Assembly: GCF_015355625.1 (NCBI RefSeq) | Contig: NZ_JACLAF010000005.1 | Coordinates: 186,001 to 250,000, forward strand | Length of the DNA stretch: 64,000 nucleotides | From: Tamlana sp. I1 | Lineage (GTDB): Bacteria; Bacteroidota; Bacteroidia; Flavobacteriales; Flavobacteriaceae | Direction: 5' to 3' | Shown here: positions 8,402 to 17,126 of the stretch, piece after piece | Numbering within the stretch: the stretch's first letter is position 1 | Layout: every line of letters starts with the position of its first letter | Position numbers and translations under genes: made by a program | The notes under the pieces: model-generated | The model's input: only the letters and a program-made list of their open reading frames with translations | What the model was told of the DNA's origin: nothing | The model's database searches: none

Positions 8402-9817
8402 ATGAAGATTCTTTTAACAGGCGCAACAGGATATATTGGCAAACGCTTGCTTCCTGTGTTAGTTGCTCAGGGACATCATGTTGTTTGCTGTGTTAGGGAT
8501 AAGAAAAGATTTAATCCTCCAAAATCGTTAGCTTTAAAATTAAGCATCATTACCTTAGATCTTCTAAAGGAAGCAACCTTAAATAATATTCCAAAAGATA
8601 TTGATGCGGCTTATTATTTAGTGCATTCTATGTCGGCAGCTAAAAATTACGAAGCTTTAGAAAAAGAATCGGCTATAAACTTCACAAAAACCTTAGATAA
8701 AACATCTGTAAATCATGTTGTTTATTTAAGCGGTATAATTAACGATGATGATTTATCAGAACATTTAAGTTCAAGAAAAGCAGTAGAATTTGAGCTTCAA
8801 AAAGGGAAATGGCATTTAACTACTTTTCGCGCAGGTATTATTATTGGATCTGGAAGTGCTTCCTTTGAAATTATTAGAGATTTAGTTGAAAAACTTCCAG
8901 TTATGATTACGCCTAAATGGCTTAATACCAAATGCCAGCCTATAGGGATTACCGATGTTATTTCGTTTTTAAGTAAAACCCTTACTGTGCCTGAAACCTA
9001 CGATAAGAATTTTGATATTGGCGGACCAGATGTTTTATCATACAAGAACATGCTCTTACAATTTGCAGAAATTCGTGGTTTGAAAAGACGAATTTGGATT
9101 GTACCTGTTATGACGCCTCGATTATCTTCATATTGGTTGTATTTTGTAACCTCAACGTCTTACCGCCTTGCTGTGGCTTTGGTTAATAGTATGAAAGTGG
9201 AAGTGATTTGTAGAAATCAGAATATTAATTCCATTTTAAATATTCAGCCAATATCTTATAAACAAGCACTTAATAAAGCCTTTAAAAAGATAGAATCTAA
9301 CGAGATTGTTTCCAGTTGGAAAGACGCTTTAAGTAGTGGGGTGATGACTATTAATGTGTCCGATTTTATTCAAGTCCCTACGCATGGTTGTTTTTTAGAT
9401 CATCGTGAAAAAATAATGACTAACCGAGAAGTTACCATTAATAGAATTTGGCGTATTGGAGGTGAAACAGGTTGGTATTATGGCGATAATTTATGGAAAC
9501 TACGTGGTTTTATAGATAAGCTTTATGGAGGGGTTGGACTTCGTCGTGGACGCACCCATACCGATGCCCTTTACTCAGGAGATCCTCTAGATTTTTGGCG
9601 TGTTTTGTATGCGAATAAAGCCGAAGGACGCTTGCTTTTATTTGCCGAAATGAAACTTCCAGGCGATGCGTGGTTGGAGTTTAAAGTGGAGGGTAACAAA
9701 CTTGTGCAAACAGCAACCTTTAGGCCTGTTGGATTGTCTGGTCGTTTGTATTGGTATAGTGTTTTGCCTTTTCACGGTTTTATTTTTAAAAACATGCTTA
9801 ACAAACTAACAGCTTAA
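8402..9817 (+). CDS. SDR-family NAD(P)-binding protein with C-terminal DUF2867
   Basis: The N-terminal half is a Rossmann domain of the atypical SDR/NmrA type (GATGYIGKRL, 7-16), and the C-terminal part from about residue 320 is DUF2867 (WRIGGETGWYYGDNLW and the GDPLDFWRV stretch). The 471-residue length matches this two-domain family. It is 17 nt upstream of the photolyase gene on the same strand; SDR/DUF2867 and photolyase genes are often neighbours in light- or stress-related loci of marine bacteria, but the reaction is unknown. Confidence 0.82.
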   Translation: MKILLTGATGYIGKRLLPVLVAQGHHVVCCVRDKKRFNPPKSLALKLSIITLDLLKEATLNNIPKDIDAAYYLVHSMSAAKNYEALEKESAINFTKTLDKTSVNHVVYLSGIINDDDLSEHLSSRKAVEFELQKGKWHLTTFRAGIIIGSGSASFEIIRDLVEKLPVMITPKWLNTKCQPIGITDVISFLSKTLTVPETYDKNFDIGGPDVLSYKNMLLQFAEIRGLKRRIWIVPVMTPRLSSYWLYFVTSTSYRLAVALVNSMKVEVICRNQNINSILNIQPISYKQALNKAFKKIESNEIVSSWKDALSSGVMTINVSDFIQVPTHGCFLDHREKIMTNREVTINRIWRIGGETGWYYGDNLWKLRGFIDKLYGGVGLRRGRTHTDALYSGDPLDFWRVLYANKAEGRLLLFAEMKLPGDAWLEFKVEGNKLVQTATFRPVGLSGRLYWYSVLPFHGFIFKNMLNKLTA

Positions 9818-9834
9818 TTTCAGGCTCAATTTAT

Positions 9835-11112
9835 ATGAAATATAACATTTTTTGGTTTAGACGTGATTTACGATTAACAGATAATATAGGTTTATTAGAA
9901 GCATTGAAGCATCAAGAAAAGCTGCTGCCTATTTTTATTTTTGATGAAGCTATTTTAAATGAATCACCTACAAACGATGCTCGTGTTACCTTTATTTACG
10001 AGCGCTTAAAGAGCATTAATTCTGAATTAAAAAAGCATAATTCGTCTTTACTTTGTTTAAAAGGAAATGTATTAAATATTTGGAAACAACTTACTGAAAC
10101 GTATGCTATTGAAGCAGTTTATACAAATACAGATTACGAGCCTTATGCCAGAGAACGCGATGCTGAAATTAAAGCGTTTTTGAAAACCAAAAGTATAGCC
10201 TTTCATAGCTATAAAGATCAAGTAGTTTTTGAAGCTAACGATATTTTAAAACATGATGGTACGCCTTACACAGTATACACGCCTTATAAAAACAAATGGC
10301 TTGAACAATTTTCGGGAAATGAAGTGTCTTCGGAGTTGTCTTTTGAAAGCTTTCATGAGCATCAATTTGAGTTTCCTACTTTAGAAAGTATAGGTTTTAA
10401 ATCCTCTAAAATTCAAGTGAAGCCCTTTAGTTTGAAAGAGGTTGCTAACTACAGTAAGTTTCGTGATTATCCGTCGCAGGATGTGGGCAGCTATTTAGGG
10501 CCGCATTTACGCTTTGGAACGATTAGTATTCGCGAGATTATTTCAGAATTAAAACCTGGAGATGCTACTTTTTTAAGTGAATTAATTTGGCGTGAATTTT
10601 TTATGCAGATTTTGTATCATTTTCCTAAAGTGGTACATCGTAACTTTAGAAGTAAGTACGATGGTATTGCATGGCGGAATAATGAAACTGAGTTTAAATT
10701 GTGGTGCGAAGGTAAAACAGGGTATCCCTTAGTTGATGCAGGTATGAGGCAATTAAACGAAACGGGTTATATGCATAACCGCGTGCGTATGGTTACCGCG
10801 AGTTTCTTGTGCAAACACTTACTAGTAAATTGGCAATGGGGTGAAGCTTATTTTGCTGAAAAATTGTTAGATTATGAATTGGCATCCAACAACGGAAACT
10901 GGCAATGGGCAGCAGGAACAGGTTGCGATGCGGCGCCCTATTTCCGAATATTCAATCCGATTACACAGCTTGAGAAATTTGATAAAAACCTAGACTACGT
11001 AAAACAATGGCTTCCTGACTACGACACAAAAGATTACCCAGAACCGATGATAGACCATAAAACTGCTAGGTTACGGGCTTTGGAGGTTTATAAAAAGGGG
11101 ATTGGTAGTTGA
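9835..11112 (+). CDS. phr: Cryptochrome/photolyase family DNA photolyase
   Basis: A flavin enzyme that uses blue light to split pyrimidine dimers in DNA. The 425 residues start with the antenna-binding alpha/beta domain (NIFWFRRDLRLTDNIGL, 4-20) and continue into the FAD domain with GYPLVDAGMRQLNETGYMHN and NNGNWQWAAGTGCDAAPYFR, which contain the conserved Trp and FAD-contacting residues of class I CPD photolyases. Slightly shorter than E. coli PhrB (472). It follows the SDR gene closely and lies near the carotenoid cluster and a CarH-like regulator, suggesting a light-response neighbourhood. Confidence 0.9.
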   Translation: MKYNIFWFRRDLRLTDNIGLLEALKHQEKLLPIFIFDEAILNESPTNDARVTFIYERLKSINSELKKHNSSLLCLKGNVLNIWKQLTETYAIEAVYTNTDYEPYARERDAEIKAFLKTKSIAFHSYKDQVVFEANDILKHDGTPYTVYTPYKNKWLEQFSGNEVSSELSFESFHEHQFEFPTLESIGFKSSKIQVKPFSLKEVANYSKFRDYPSQDVGSYLGPHLRFGTISIREIISELKPGDATFLSELIWREFFMQILYHFPKVVHRNFRSKYDGIAWRNNETEFKLWCEGKTGYPLVDAGMRQLNETGYMHNRVRMVTASFLCKHLLVNWQWGEAYFAEKLLDYELASNNGNWQWAAGTGCDAAPYFRIFNPITQLEKFDKNLDYVKQWLPDYDTKDYPEPMIDHKTARLRALEVYKKGIGS

Positions 11113-11113
11113 T

Positions 11114-11172
11114 AATTAACAATTAACAATTAACAATGTACAATGTGCAATGTGCAATGAAAAGTTAAAAAG
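11114..11172. repeat. Heptamer-based direct repeat, left copy flanking the TA module
   Basis: AATTAAC and AATGTGC type heptamers in tandem followed by AAAAGTTAAAAAG. The same arrangement recurs at 11888-11940, identical apart from one extra AATGTGC unit and one base, on the other side of the toxin-antitoxin genes. Confidence 0.8.
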
Positions 11173-11243
11173 AGCATGAATTTGGTGCGTAATTTTGTAA
11201 TAAATTGTTTTTGAAGGGGGCTGTGAAGTAATATGAACTGGCT

Positions 11244-11561
11244 TTATTTAGTCCGTTTCATTTTAGGTGGGTTTTGTCGGGTGTCAAAAACATCGGCAAT
11301 TTTTATAAATCCTTTTTTTTCGTCAACAGAGTAAATCAATTTATAATTTTTGAAAACCAAATAACGATAATGAACTTTTCTTTCCTTAAGTAATTCCTCC
11401 TCCTGCCCAATGAATGATGCTTTAATCAATTTTTCCGATTCTTCAATAATACCAGTAACAATTTTGGTGGCAACTTTTAAGCTTGCCTTTTTTTCATAAT
11501 ATTCAAAGATTTCGTCAAGTTGAGTTTCAGAAAAGCTAGACCAAATAATTTTAAAATTCAT
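11244..11561 (-). CDS. Type II toxin, RelE/ParE superfamily
   Basis: A small basic protein of 105 residues with the RelE/ParE pattern: an N-terminal strand and helix (KIIWSSFSETQLDEIFEYYE, 4-23), a central helix, and C-terminal strands YRYLVFKNYKLIYSVDEK and IKIADVFDTRQNP ending in basic residues. ParE-like members poison gyrase and RelE-like members cut mRNA; which applies here cannot be told. Its ATG overlaps the antitoxin stop by one base (TAATG), the usual coupling in such pairs. Direct repeats flank the pair. Confidence 0.82.
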   Translation of the reverse strand: MNFKIIWSSFSETQLDEIFEYYEKKASLKVATKIVTGIIEESEKLIKASFIGQEEELLKERKVHYRYLVFKNYKLIYSVDEKKGFIKIADVFDTRQNPPKMKRTK

Positions 11562-11806
11562 TATTTATATTTAGCTAAAAGCTCAGAACTCGTTTTAAAC
11601 CGATTGTTCTTGAAATCCGATTCCGATTGGTCAATTCGTTTATTTAATTCCTCAATTGTCATTGGATTAAAAACCTTTTCTTCAGAAGTGATTTTTTCCT
11701 TTTTCAAGATGCTCTCAAGCTTGGAAATTACTTCCTCGCTTTGAAGTTTTAAGAATTCTTGAACAAATTGTATTTTTCGAGCTTCTATATTCATTTCGGT
11801 TTTCAT
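11561..11806 (-). CDS. Antitoxin partner of the RelE/ParE-like toxin
   Basis: An 81-residue, highly charged, helical protein upstream of the toxin, with the length and gene order of a type II antitoxin. The C-terminal part (ELNKRIDQSESDFKNNRFKT) resembles the toxin-wrapping tails seen in Bacteroidota antitoxins. No obvious DNA-binding fold is recognisable. Two Met codons are possible starts (11806 and 11794, MNIEARKIQF); a -7 element at 11812-11819 leaves almost no 5' UTR for the first, so the second may be the real one. Confidence 0.7.
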   Translation of the reverse strand: MKTEMNIEARKIQFVQEFLKLQSEEVISKLESILKKEKITSEEKVFNPMTIEELNKRIDQSESDFKNNRFKTSSELLAKYK

Positions 11807-11811
11807 TTTAT

Positions 11812-11819
11812 CAAAGATA
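11812..11819 (-). promoter_or_regulatory. Probable -7 element of the toxin-antitoxin promoter
   Basis: Reads TATCTTTG on the minus strand, matching TAnnTTTG, directly upstream of the antitoxin. Confidence 0.45.
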
Positions 11820-11887
11820 CTAAATTATCAAATTCATGCTATGACTTTCTTGGATTAACGAATTTTTCAGCCTGTTGTAAAAGTTTG

Positions 11888-11940
11888 AATTAACAATTAA
11901 CAATGTACAATGTGCAATAAAAAGTTAAAAAGTTAAAAAG
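11888..11940. repeat. Heptamer-based direct repeat, right copy flanking the TA module
   Basis: Near-exact second copy of the 11114-11172 repeat, again ending in the GTTAAAAAG motif, here doubled. Together the two copies bracket the toxin-antitoxin genes. Confidence 0.8.
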
Positions 11941-11982
11941 AATCCTAATATATACTGAAACCTAAAATAGAATTTTTATTTT

Positions 11983-12049
11983 CCAATAACCAATAACCAA
12001 TAACCAATAACCAATAACCAATAACCAATAACCAATAACCAATAACCAA
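11983..12049. repeat. Tandem 7-bp repeat (CCAATAA)n
   Basis: Nine exact tandem copies of CCAATAA (11983-12045) plus a partial unit, ending a few bases before the crtY stop codon. Likely variable in copy number between strains. No sign of coding. Confidence 0.92.
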
Positions 12050-12055
12050 CTACCA

Positions 12056-12739
12056 TCAATTAACCTTCGATTGAAAATATTGAAAGCCTTCAATGTTTAA
12101 AAAGATGAGTAGCAGACCGTAAATGCTGTCTTCAATCGGGATTGTGAAAATGCGTATGCTTAAGTTTTCTGCATTATTGTACCATACAATAGCTGCGTCT
12201 AAAAAAGATCCTGTTAGTAAGCCATTACTTAAAAAGAAAAAAGGTAAAATTAGAAAATAGCTGAGGTAATGAAAACTTAAATCGATTTGCTTCCATGACA
12301 AATAAATTAAATAGAAAGTAGTAAAGCCACAGGCTGTAACCGTGTACCATTTGTTGTAATTAAATAGTGCGAGTAGGCTAAATGTTAGAATACATAGTAG
12401 GGTTATATAACGCTGTGATTTTTCTAAATAAGATTTTTTAATTAGGTATTTTAATGCAAAAAAGGTGAAGACACAGGCGAAGGGAATGCATATAAAAAAC
12501 AATACTTCTTCAATAGGTAAGTTTCCAAGATAAATTCCTGAAAGGTAATCAGGATTAAAACCCCAAACCCCCATTTTGGTAAAGAAGTAATCCCAAATCA
12601 AAAAAAACAGGGCAACAATAATATTTGCTTTAAAAAACGATTTCCATTGTTTGTAAAACGCATGTTTCGGATAAAAACTGGCTAAAAACGGAATAGTTAT
12701 GCAAGCCAAATCGATAAGCAAATAGGTGTATGGCTTCAT
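12056..12739 (-). CDS. crtY: Lycopene beta-cyclase, fused CrtYc-YdYd type membrane protein
   Basis: An integral membrane protein of 227 residues with two copies of the lycopene cyclase domain motif, PIEEV (75-79) and PIEDS (201-205), each opening a hydrophobic segment, and about six or seven membrane spans. This heterodimer-derived type, here fused in one chain, closes the ends of lycopene to give beta-carotene and is usual in Flavobacteriaceae. Its start overlaps the crtZ stop by one base. It is the last gene of the leftward carotenoid cluster. Confidence 0.87.
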   Translation of the reverse strand: MKPYTYLLIDLACITIPFLASFYPKHAFYKQWKSFFKANIIVALFFLIWDYFFTKMGVWGFNPDYLSGIYLGNLPIEEVLFFICIPFACVFTFFALKYLIKKSYLEKSQRYITLLCILTFSLLALFNYNKWYTVTACGFTTFYLIYLSWKQIDLSFHYLSYFLILPFFFLSNGLLTGSFLDAAIVWYNNAENLSIRIFTIPIEDSIYGLLLIFLNIEGFQYFQSKVN

Positions 12740-13197
12740 TACTTTTTATACTGTTTGTGGTATTTTTTTGGGACAAGCAACATTCCAAAACACTCGCCAT
12801 CTTCTTTGTCTAAATGTTTGTGGTGAACTTTATGCGCTTTTCTTAACGCTATTAAATATTTGTTTTTTACATTTTTAAACCACTTAAAGCGCTGATGAAT
12901 TAATACATCATGAACGAGAAAGTAAGCAATGCCGTAAAACAAAATACCTAAGCCAATAAAGAATAAAATATTAAGTTCTGGGTTTACTCCGAAATAGAAT
13001 AAGGCTATACTAGGAATTGCGAAAATAACAAAAAACGCATCATTTTTCTCGAACACATGTGGGTATTTAGGCTCGTGATGATCGGCGTGTAAGTACCATA
13101 AAAATCCATGCATTACATATTTATGTGTTAACCATGTAATGGCTTCCATGACTAAAAAAGTTGCTATGGTAACTGCTATGTAAATTACGATATGCAT
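12739..13197 (-). CDS. crtZ: Beta-carotene hydroxylase
   Basis: A membrane di-iron hydroxylase of 152 residues that adds the 3-hydroxyl groups turning beta-carotene into zeaxanthin. The histidine clusters are HKYVMH (25-30), HADHH (37-41), HDVLIH (96-101) and HKVHH (122-126), the pattern of the fatty-acid hydroxylase superfamily in CrtZ. It is coupled by TAATG overlaps at both ends, to the hypothetical gene upstream and to crtY downstream. No crtW ketolase is seen, so zeaxanthin is the expected end product of this cluster. Confidence 0.9.
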   Translation of the reverse strand: MHIVIYIAVTIATFLVMEAITWLTHKYVMHGFLWYLHADHHEPKYPHVFEKNDAFFVIFAIPSIALFYFGVNPELNILFFIGLGILFYGIAYFLVHDVLIHQRFKWFKNVKNKYLIALRKAHKVHHKHLDKEDGECFGMLLVPKKYHKQYKK

Positions 13198-13661
13198 TAC
13201 TTATTGGTGTGTTTATAGATGTTTTGTTTCATTTTATTTTTATAATCTTCAGGAAGATTTGAGGCTTCAATATGAGCTTCAATAAACTGCTTATCTTCCA
13301 AAATTTCATTATTGTAATTTAAAAAACTTGGCGCATTAGTTTGCGTTAGTAGCCTAATATAGCGCCCTTCAATAGAATTAGGGTGTTTTAAAATAAAATC
13401 TTCAAGTAACGCTTTGCCTTCTTTAAAATACTTTAATTTTTTATGTGGCCAACTCGTAAATTCAGCTTGTCTCATGATTGTAGAAGCTAAATAAGGTTCT
13501 TTTTCAATACAATTTATAATTTCAATTTCATGTAAAAGTTCGGTTAATTGCGCTTCTGTTTTTACATTATGATAAGCCATTCGAATAGCATTCATGCCGT
13601 CGCAATTAATAAAAGGTTTTCCTAATATGACCATTGTAACTAATACGATTTTATATAACAT
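13197..13661 (-). CDS. Conserved-looking hypothetical protein inside the carotenoid operon
   Basis: A 154-residue protein of no recognised family, with an N-terminal hydrophobic segment (MLYKIVLVTMVILGKPF) that could be a signal peptide or anchor, and a helical, charged remainder with one central Trp-Pro and several Tyr/Phe. It overlaps crtB by 11 nt upstream and crtZ by 1 nt downstream, so it is translated with carotenoid enzymes. A helper role in membrane assembly or pigment handling is possible but is only a guess from position. Confidence 0.7.
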   Translation of the reverse strand: MLYKIVLVTMVILGKPFINCDGMNAIRMAYHNVKTEAQLTELLHEIEIINCIEKEPYLASTIMRQAEFTSWPHKKLKYFKEGKALLEDFILKHPNSIEGRYIRLLTQTNAPSFLNYNNEILEDKQFIEAHIEASNLPEDYKNKMKQNIYKHTNK

Positions 13662-14487
13662 TTAATTTATATCGGATATAGGCTTTGGTTAAAATAACAA
13701 GTTTTAAAGGATTCGAAATTCGAATGCGCTCATATAATAAACGCTTAGAATCCAATCGCTCTAATTTATGCAATAATTTTAAATAATACTTATAAGCCAA
13801 ATAAACACCTAGTCGGCTTTCTATTGGTAATTGTACAATGCCTTTGTAGGCTTCGTTAAAATCCTGTTGAATGTCTTTAATAATATCTTCCTTTGCTACG
13901 TTACTTATTCCGTTTGTGTTTACATTTGGGAAATACGAACGCCCTAAAATTTCGGTATCATCTTTAATATCTCTTAAAAAGTTTACTTTTTGAAATGCTG
14001 ATCCTAAAAACTGTGCAGACGTTTTTAAGTGATTAAATTGTGCTTCATCATTATTAACAAACACACGTAAACACATAAGTCCTACCACATCGGCAGACCC
14101 ATAAATATAGTTTTTATAGGCTTCTTCCGTGTTGTAATCGGTCACGTTCAAATCGTATTCCATGCGTTTTAGAAAGTCTTCAACAAATTGTTGTAAATCA
14201 TATTTTAAAACCACTTCCTGAAAAGCATTCAAAATAGGATTTAAACTTATTTTTCGTTCTAATGCTTTATGATAATCGGCAACAAATTCATGAAATAACT
14301 CCTCTTGATTATAAGCGTCAAACGAATCGACAATTTCATCTGCATAGCGTACAAATCCATATATGGCATATATTGCTGGACGAATAGAAGGTGAAAAAAG
14401 TTTAATGCCCCAGGAAAACGATGTGCTGTATTCTTGAGTTACTATTTTGCTACATTTTAAACTAGATGTGTCGAATAATGCTTTCAT
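13651..14487 (-). CDS. crtB: Phytoene synthase
   Basis: Condenses two geranylgeranyl diphosphates head to head to phytoene, the entry to C40 carotenoids. In 278 residues the two aspartate-rich substrate-binding motifs are ADEIVD (49-54) and LRDIKDD (171-177), and SFSWGIKLFSP (23-33) is the family N-terminal signature. Only one base separates it from crtI, and it overlaps the hypothetical gene that follows. The nearest prenyl synthase in the window (30521) is probably a longer-chain quinone enzyme, so the crtE function is likely elsewhere. Confidence 0.93.
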   Translation of the reverse strand: MKALFDTSSLKCSKIVTQEYSTSFSWGIKLFSPSIRPAIYAIYGFVRYADEIVDSFDAYNQEELFHEFVADYHKALERKISLNPILNAFQEVVLKYDLQQFVEDFLKRMEYDLNVTDYNTEEAYKNYIYGSADVVGLMCLRVFVNNDEAQFNHLKTSAQFLGSAFQKVNFLRDIKDDTEILGRSYFPNVNTNGISNVAKEDIIKDIQQDFNEAYKGIVQLPIESRLGVYLAYKYYLKLLHKLERLDSKRLLYERIRISNPLKLVILTKAYIRYKLNVI

Positions 14488-14488
14488 G

Positions 14489-15952
14489 TTATGCGTATTT
14501 TAAAATTAAATCGCTTACAATTTTCCCTGAAATTAAGGAAGGTGGCACGCCTGGACCTGGCACGGTTAATTGTCCGCAGAAATATAAATTATCAACTTTT
14601 TTACTTTTTAATTTTGGTCGTAACACATGGGTTTGTGTTAAGGTGTTTGCTAAACCATAGGCATTACCTTTATATGAGTTATAGTCATCTTTAAAATTAT
14701 TAACGCAATATGATTCTTTAAATAGAATATGTTGTTTAACGTTTACGTCCACTGTTTTTTCCAGTCGATTAATTAATTTTTCAAAATACCGTTCACGTAT
14801 TTCTGGTGTATCTTCTAAATCGGGTGCGATGGGTACTAAAAAAATCCCAGCTTCTTTTCCTTCAGGTGCTGCAACAGCATCTGTTTTACTTGGGAAACTG
14901 GCGTAAAACAAAGGTTTTTCGGGCCAGGTTTTAGTGTCGTAAATGGTTTCGGCATGGGTTTCAAAATCGGTGTCGAAAAACAAGGTGTGATGCGATACTT
15001 TTTCAATTTTTTTATTGAAGCCAACAAAGAATAATAAGGCTGAAGGCGCAAATGTTTTTTTATTCCAGTAGGCGTCAGAATATTGTCTGAAGCTTTCTGG
15101 AAGCAAGGTTTCTGTATGATGGTAATCGGCGCCACTTAACAGGATGTCACAATCGAAATCTTTAGTTTCAGTAGAAACTTTTTTTACTTGTTTATTTTCT
15201 AAATGTATTTTGGTAACTGCCCGATTGGTTTCAATTTTCACACCTAAACTCAAGGCTAAATCCTCAATTGCTTTAACCACTTCATACATGCCGCCCTGCG
15301 GATGCCAAGTGCCGAGTTTAAAATCAGCATAATTCATAAAATTGTAAAAAGACGGCGTGTTGCTAGGTTTTGCGCCCAAAAACAAAACAGGAAATTCTAA
15401 TACTTTCTGAAGGTTTTTGTTTTTAACATAACGTGCCACTTGTTTTTTAATCGTGGTTAAAAAGCCATTTATTTTGGTAATGGTTTTTAAGTTCACAATT
15501 TCCATTAGGTTTTCCCCTGGGTTATACACCAAGTCTTTAATGGCGATGTTGTAATGCGATTCGGCATTATCCATAAATCCTTGTAATGCTTTGCTACTAT
15601 TGGGTTCTATGCTTTCAAAAGTTGCTTTAATTTTTTCAAATTCATTTTCAATGCTAATCGATTCATTGGTGTCAAAATATATTTTATAGGCTGGATTTAG
15701 TTTGTCCAACGTATAAAAGTCGGAAGTTTTTGTGTTGAAATCATTAAAAAACGATTCAAAAACATCGGGCATCCAGTAAAATGTTGGACCAATATCGAAA
15801 ACAAAACCATCTTTTTTTAATTGTCTGGCTCGCCCACCAATGCTGTCGTTTTTTTCTAAAATGGTCACATCAAAACCGGCTTTAGCTAAATAGCAACTCG
15901 CTGATAAAGACGAAAACCCCGAACCTATAATAACAACTTTTTTGTTTTGCAT
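14489..15952 (-). CDS. crtI: Phytoene desaturase
   Basis: An FAD-dependent desaturase that takes phytoene to lycopene. The 487 residues begin with the dinucleotide-binding motif VVIIGSGFSSLSASCYLA (6-23) and GGRARQLKKDGFVFDIGPTF, and end with the CrtI signature CGQLTVPGPGVPPSLISG. It is one base from crtB. The 5' side has a 96-nt gap to the fasciclin gene holding a perfect 10-bp inverted repeat, so it may start its own transcript or be read through from the fasciclin promoter. Confidence 0.94.
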   Translation of the reverse strand: MQNKKVVIIGSGFSSLSASCYLAKAGFDVTILEKNDSIGGRARQLKKDGFVFDIGPTFYWMPDVFESFFNDFNTKTSDFYTLDKLNPAYKIYFDTNESISIENEFEKIKATFESIEPNSSKALQGFMDNAESHYNIAIKDLVYNPGENLMEIVNLKTITKINGFLTTIKKQVARYVKNKNLQKVLEFPVLFLGAKPSNTPSFYNFMNYADFKLGTWHPQGGMYEVVKAIEDLALSLGVKIETNRAVTKIHLENKQVKKVSTETKDFDCDILLSGADYHHTETLLPESFRQYSDAYWNKKTFAPSALLFFVGFNKKIEKVSHHTLFFDTDFETHAETIYDTKTWPEKPLFYASFPSKTDAVAAPEGKEAGIFLVPIAPDLEDTPEIRERYFEKLINRLEKTVDVNVKQHILFKESYCVNNFKDDYNSYKGNAYGLANTLTQTHVLRPKLKSKKVDNLYFCGQLTVPGPGVPPSLISGKIVSDLILKYA

Positions 15953-15979
15953 AATTTTCTTTGAGCTTGACTTAATAAA

Positions 15980-16012
15980 CCGGCAACAAGTTAATTTACA
16001 ATTTGTTGCCGG
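15980..16012. promoter_or_regulatory. Perfect 10-bp inverted repeat between the fasciclin gene and crtI
   Basis: CCGGCAACAA (15980-15989) and TTGTTGCCGG (16003-16012) pair perfectly around a 13-nt spacer, 28 nt upstream of the crtI ATG. There is no T run on the minus-strand side, so it is not a standard terminator; it could be an RNA hairpin that attenuates or stabilises the crtI part of the transcript, or an operator. Confidence 0.6.
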
Positions 16013-16048
16013 CTACACTACTAACCAACTAAGCTAACATTTTTTTTA

Positions 16049-17077
16049 TTAATTTGGTAATAGTACACGGTCTATAACGTGCGCTACACCATTAGAAGCC
16101 ATGACATCGGCCGCTAAGATATTGGCTTGCTCTCCTGTGGTATCTTCAATAACATAAGTATTTCCAGAAGCAATAACCTTAATATTATTTCCTGTAAAAG
16201 CGGTTTCTACCGAGGTTTCAGATAAATCAGTAGAATATATTGCAGAAGGAATGGCGTGATACAAAACAATGTTTCTTAATAAATCGATTTCTGCTTCTGT
16301 GTCAAAATCATCTAGACTATTATATTCATTTCCTAAAGCTTCAAGTAAAGCAACGAAAGCATCGTTTGTAGGTGCAAATACCGTGAAAGGCCCTGAGCTA
16401 TTTAAAGTGTCAACTAAACCTGTTTTGATTACTGCCGCTTCAAGAATTGATAAATTGTCGTTTTCAACTACTAGTTCAACTAGAGTTTTAGCATTTAACA
16501 TATCTAAAATTTCTTGTGGAAGTAATACTTTATTAATCACATGAACAACTCCGTTAGTAGCTAATATATCTGCTGTAGAAACCATAGCAGAGGCGTCTGT
16601 AGCGTCTTCAATGTAAACACCATTAGGTGTTAAATCGACCATTAGCTTTCCGCCTTGAACGGTTGATATTTCTTGGTTGTCGTTAAGCTGATTGGAAAAT
16701 ACGGCAGCCCCAGAAACAACATGATATTTTAATATGATAGCTAACATTTTTCTGCCTTCAGTGGTATCGAAATCATCTAAACTGTCATATCCGTCTAATT
16801 GCGATAAAAGGCTATTAAAAGCATCGTTTGTAGGTGCAAAAACTGTGAAAGGTCCTGTGCTGCTTAGTGTGCCTATTAAATCGCTATCTGTTTCTTTATC
16901 TGCTACAGTTAAAGCAGCAACTAAACTGCTTAAGCTATCGGCACCCTGTGCTGTTTCAACGATATTTTTTGTTGGTAATGGGTTAATAGGGGTAGAATTA
17001 TCATCGTCATTACTACAAGATACTATGAGAAGAAGTATGCTAAATATCGATACTAAAAATTTTACTTGTGTTTTCAT
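16049..17077 (-). CDS. Surface lipoprotein with two fasciclin domains
   Basis: A 342-residue protein with a lipoprotein signal (lipobox LLIVSC about 20 residues in, followed by SNDDDNS) and two FAS1 domains, recognisable from the paired motifs GPFTVFAPTNDAF and GVVHVINKVLLP / GVAHVIDRVLLP. FAS1 domains mediate adhesion, and some bind carotenoids or other small lipids. The frame could extend 90 residues upstream to 17347, but that part has no features and would cross the promoter; ATG 17077 gives a clean signal peptide. It sits 5' of crtI on the same strand and shares the divergent promoter region with the CarH-like gene. Confidence 0.85.
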   Translation of the reverse strand: MKTQVKFLVSIFSILLLIVSCSNDDDNSTPINPLPTKNIVETAQGADSLSSLVAALTVADKETDSDLIGTLSSTGPFTVFAPTNDAFNSLLSQLDGYDSLDDFDTTEGRKMLAIILKYHVVSGAAVFSNQLNDNQEISTVQGGKLMVDLTPNGVYIEDATDASAMVSTADILATNGVVHVINKVLLPQEILDMLNAKTLVELVVENDNLSILEAAVIKTGLVDTLNSSGPFTVFAPTNDAFVALLEALGNEYNSLDDFDTEAEIDLLRNIVLYHAIPSAIYSTDLSETSVETAFTGNNIKVIASGNTYVIEDTTGEQANILAADVMASNGVAHVIDRVLLPN

Positions 17078-17126
17078 GTCTATTTTTTTACTGTTAAACT
17101 TATACAAAACTATAAATATTATTTTA

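Noticed and set aside
11983-12049. Short regular repeats as a CRISPR array
   Set aside because: The unit is 7 bp with no spacers, and no cas genes are present.
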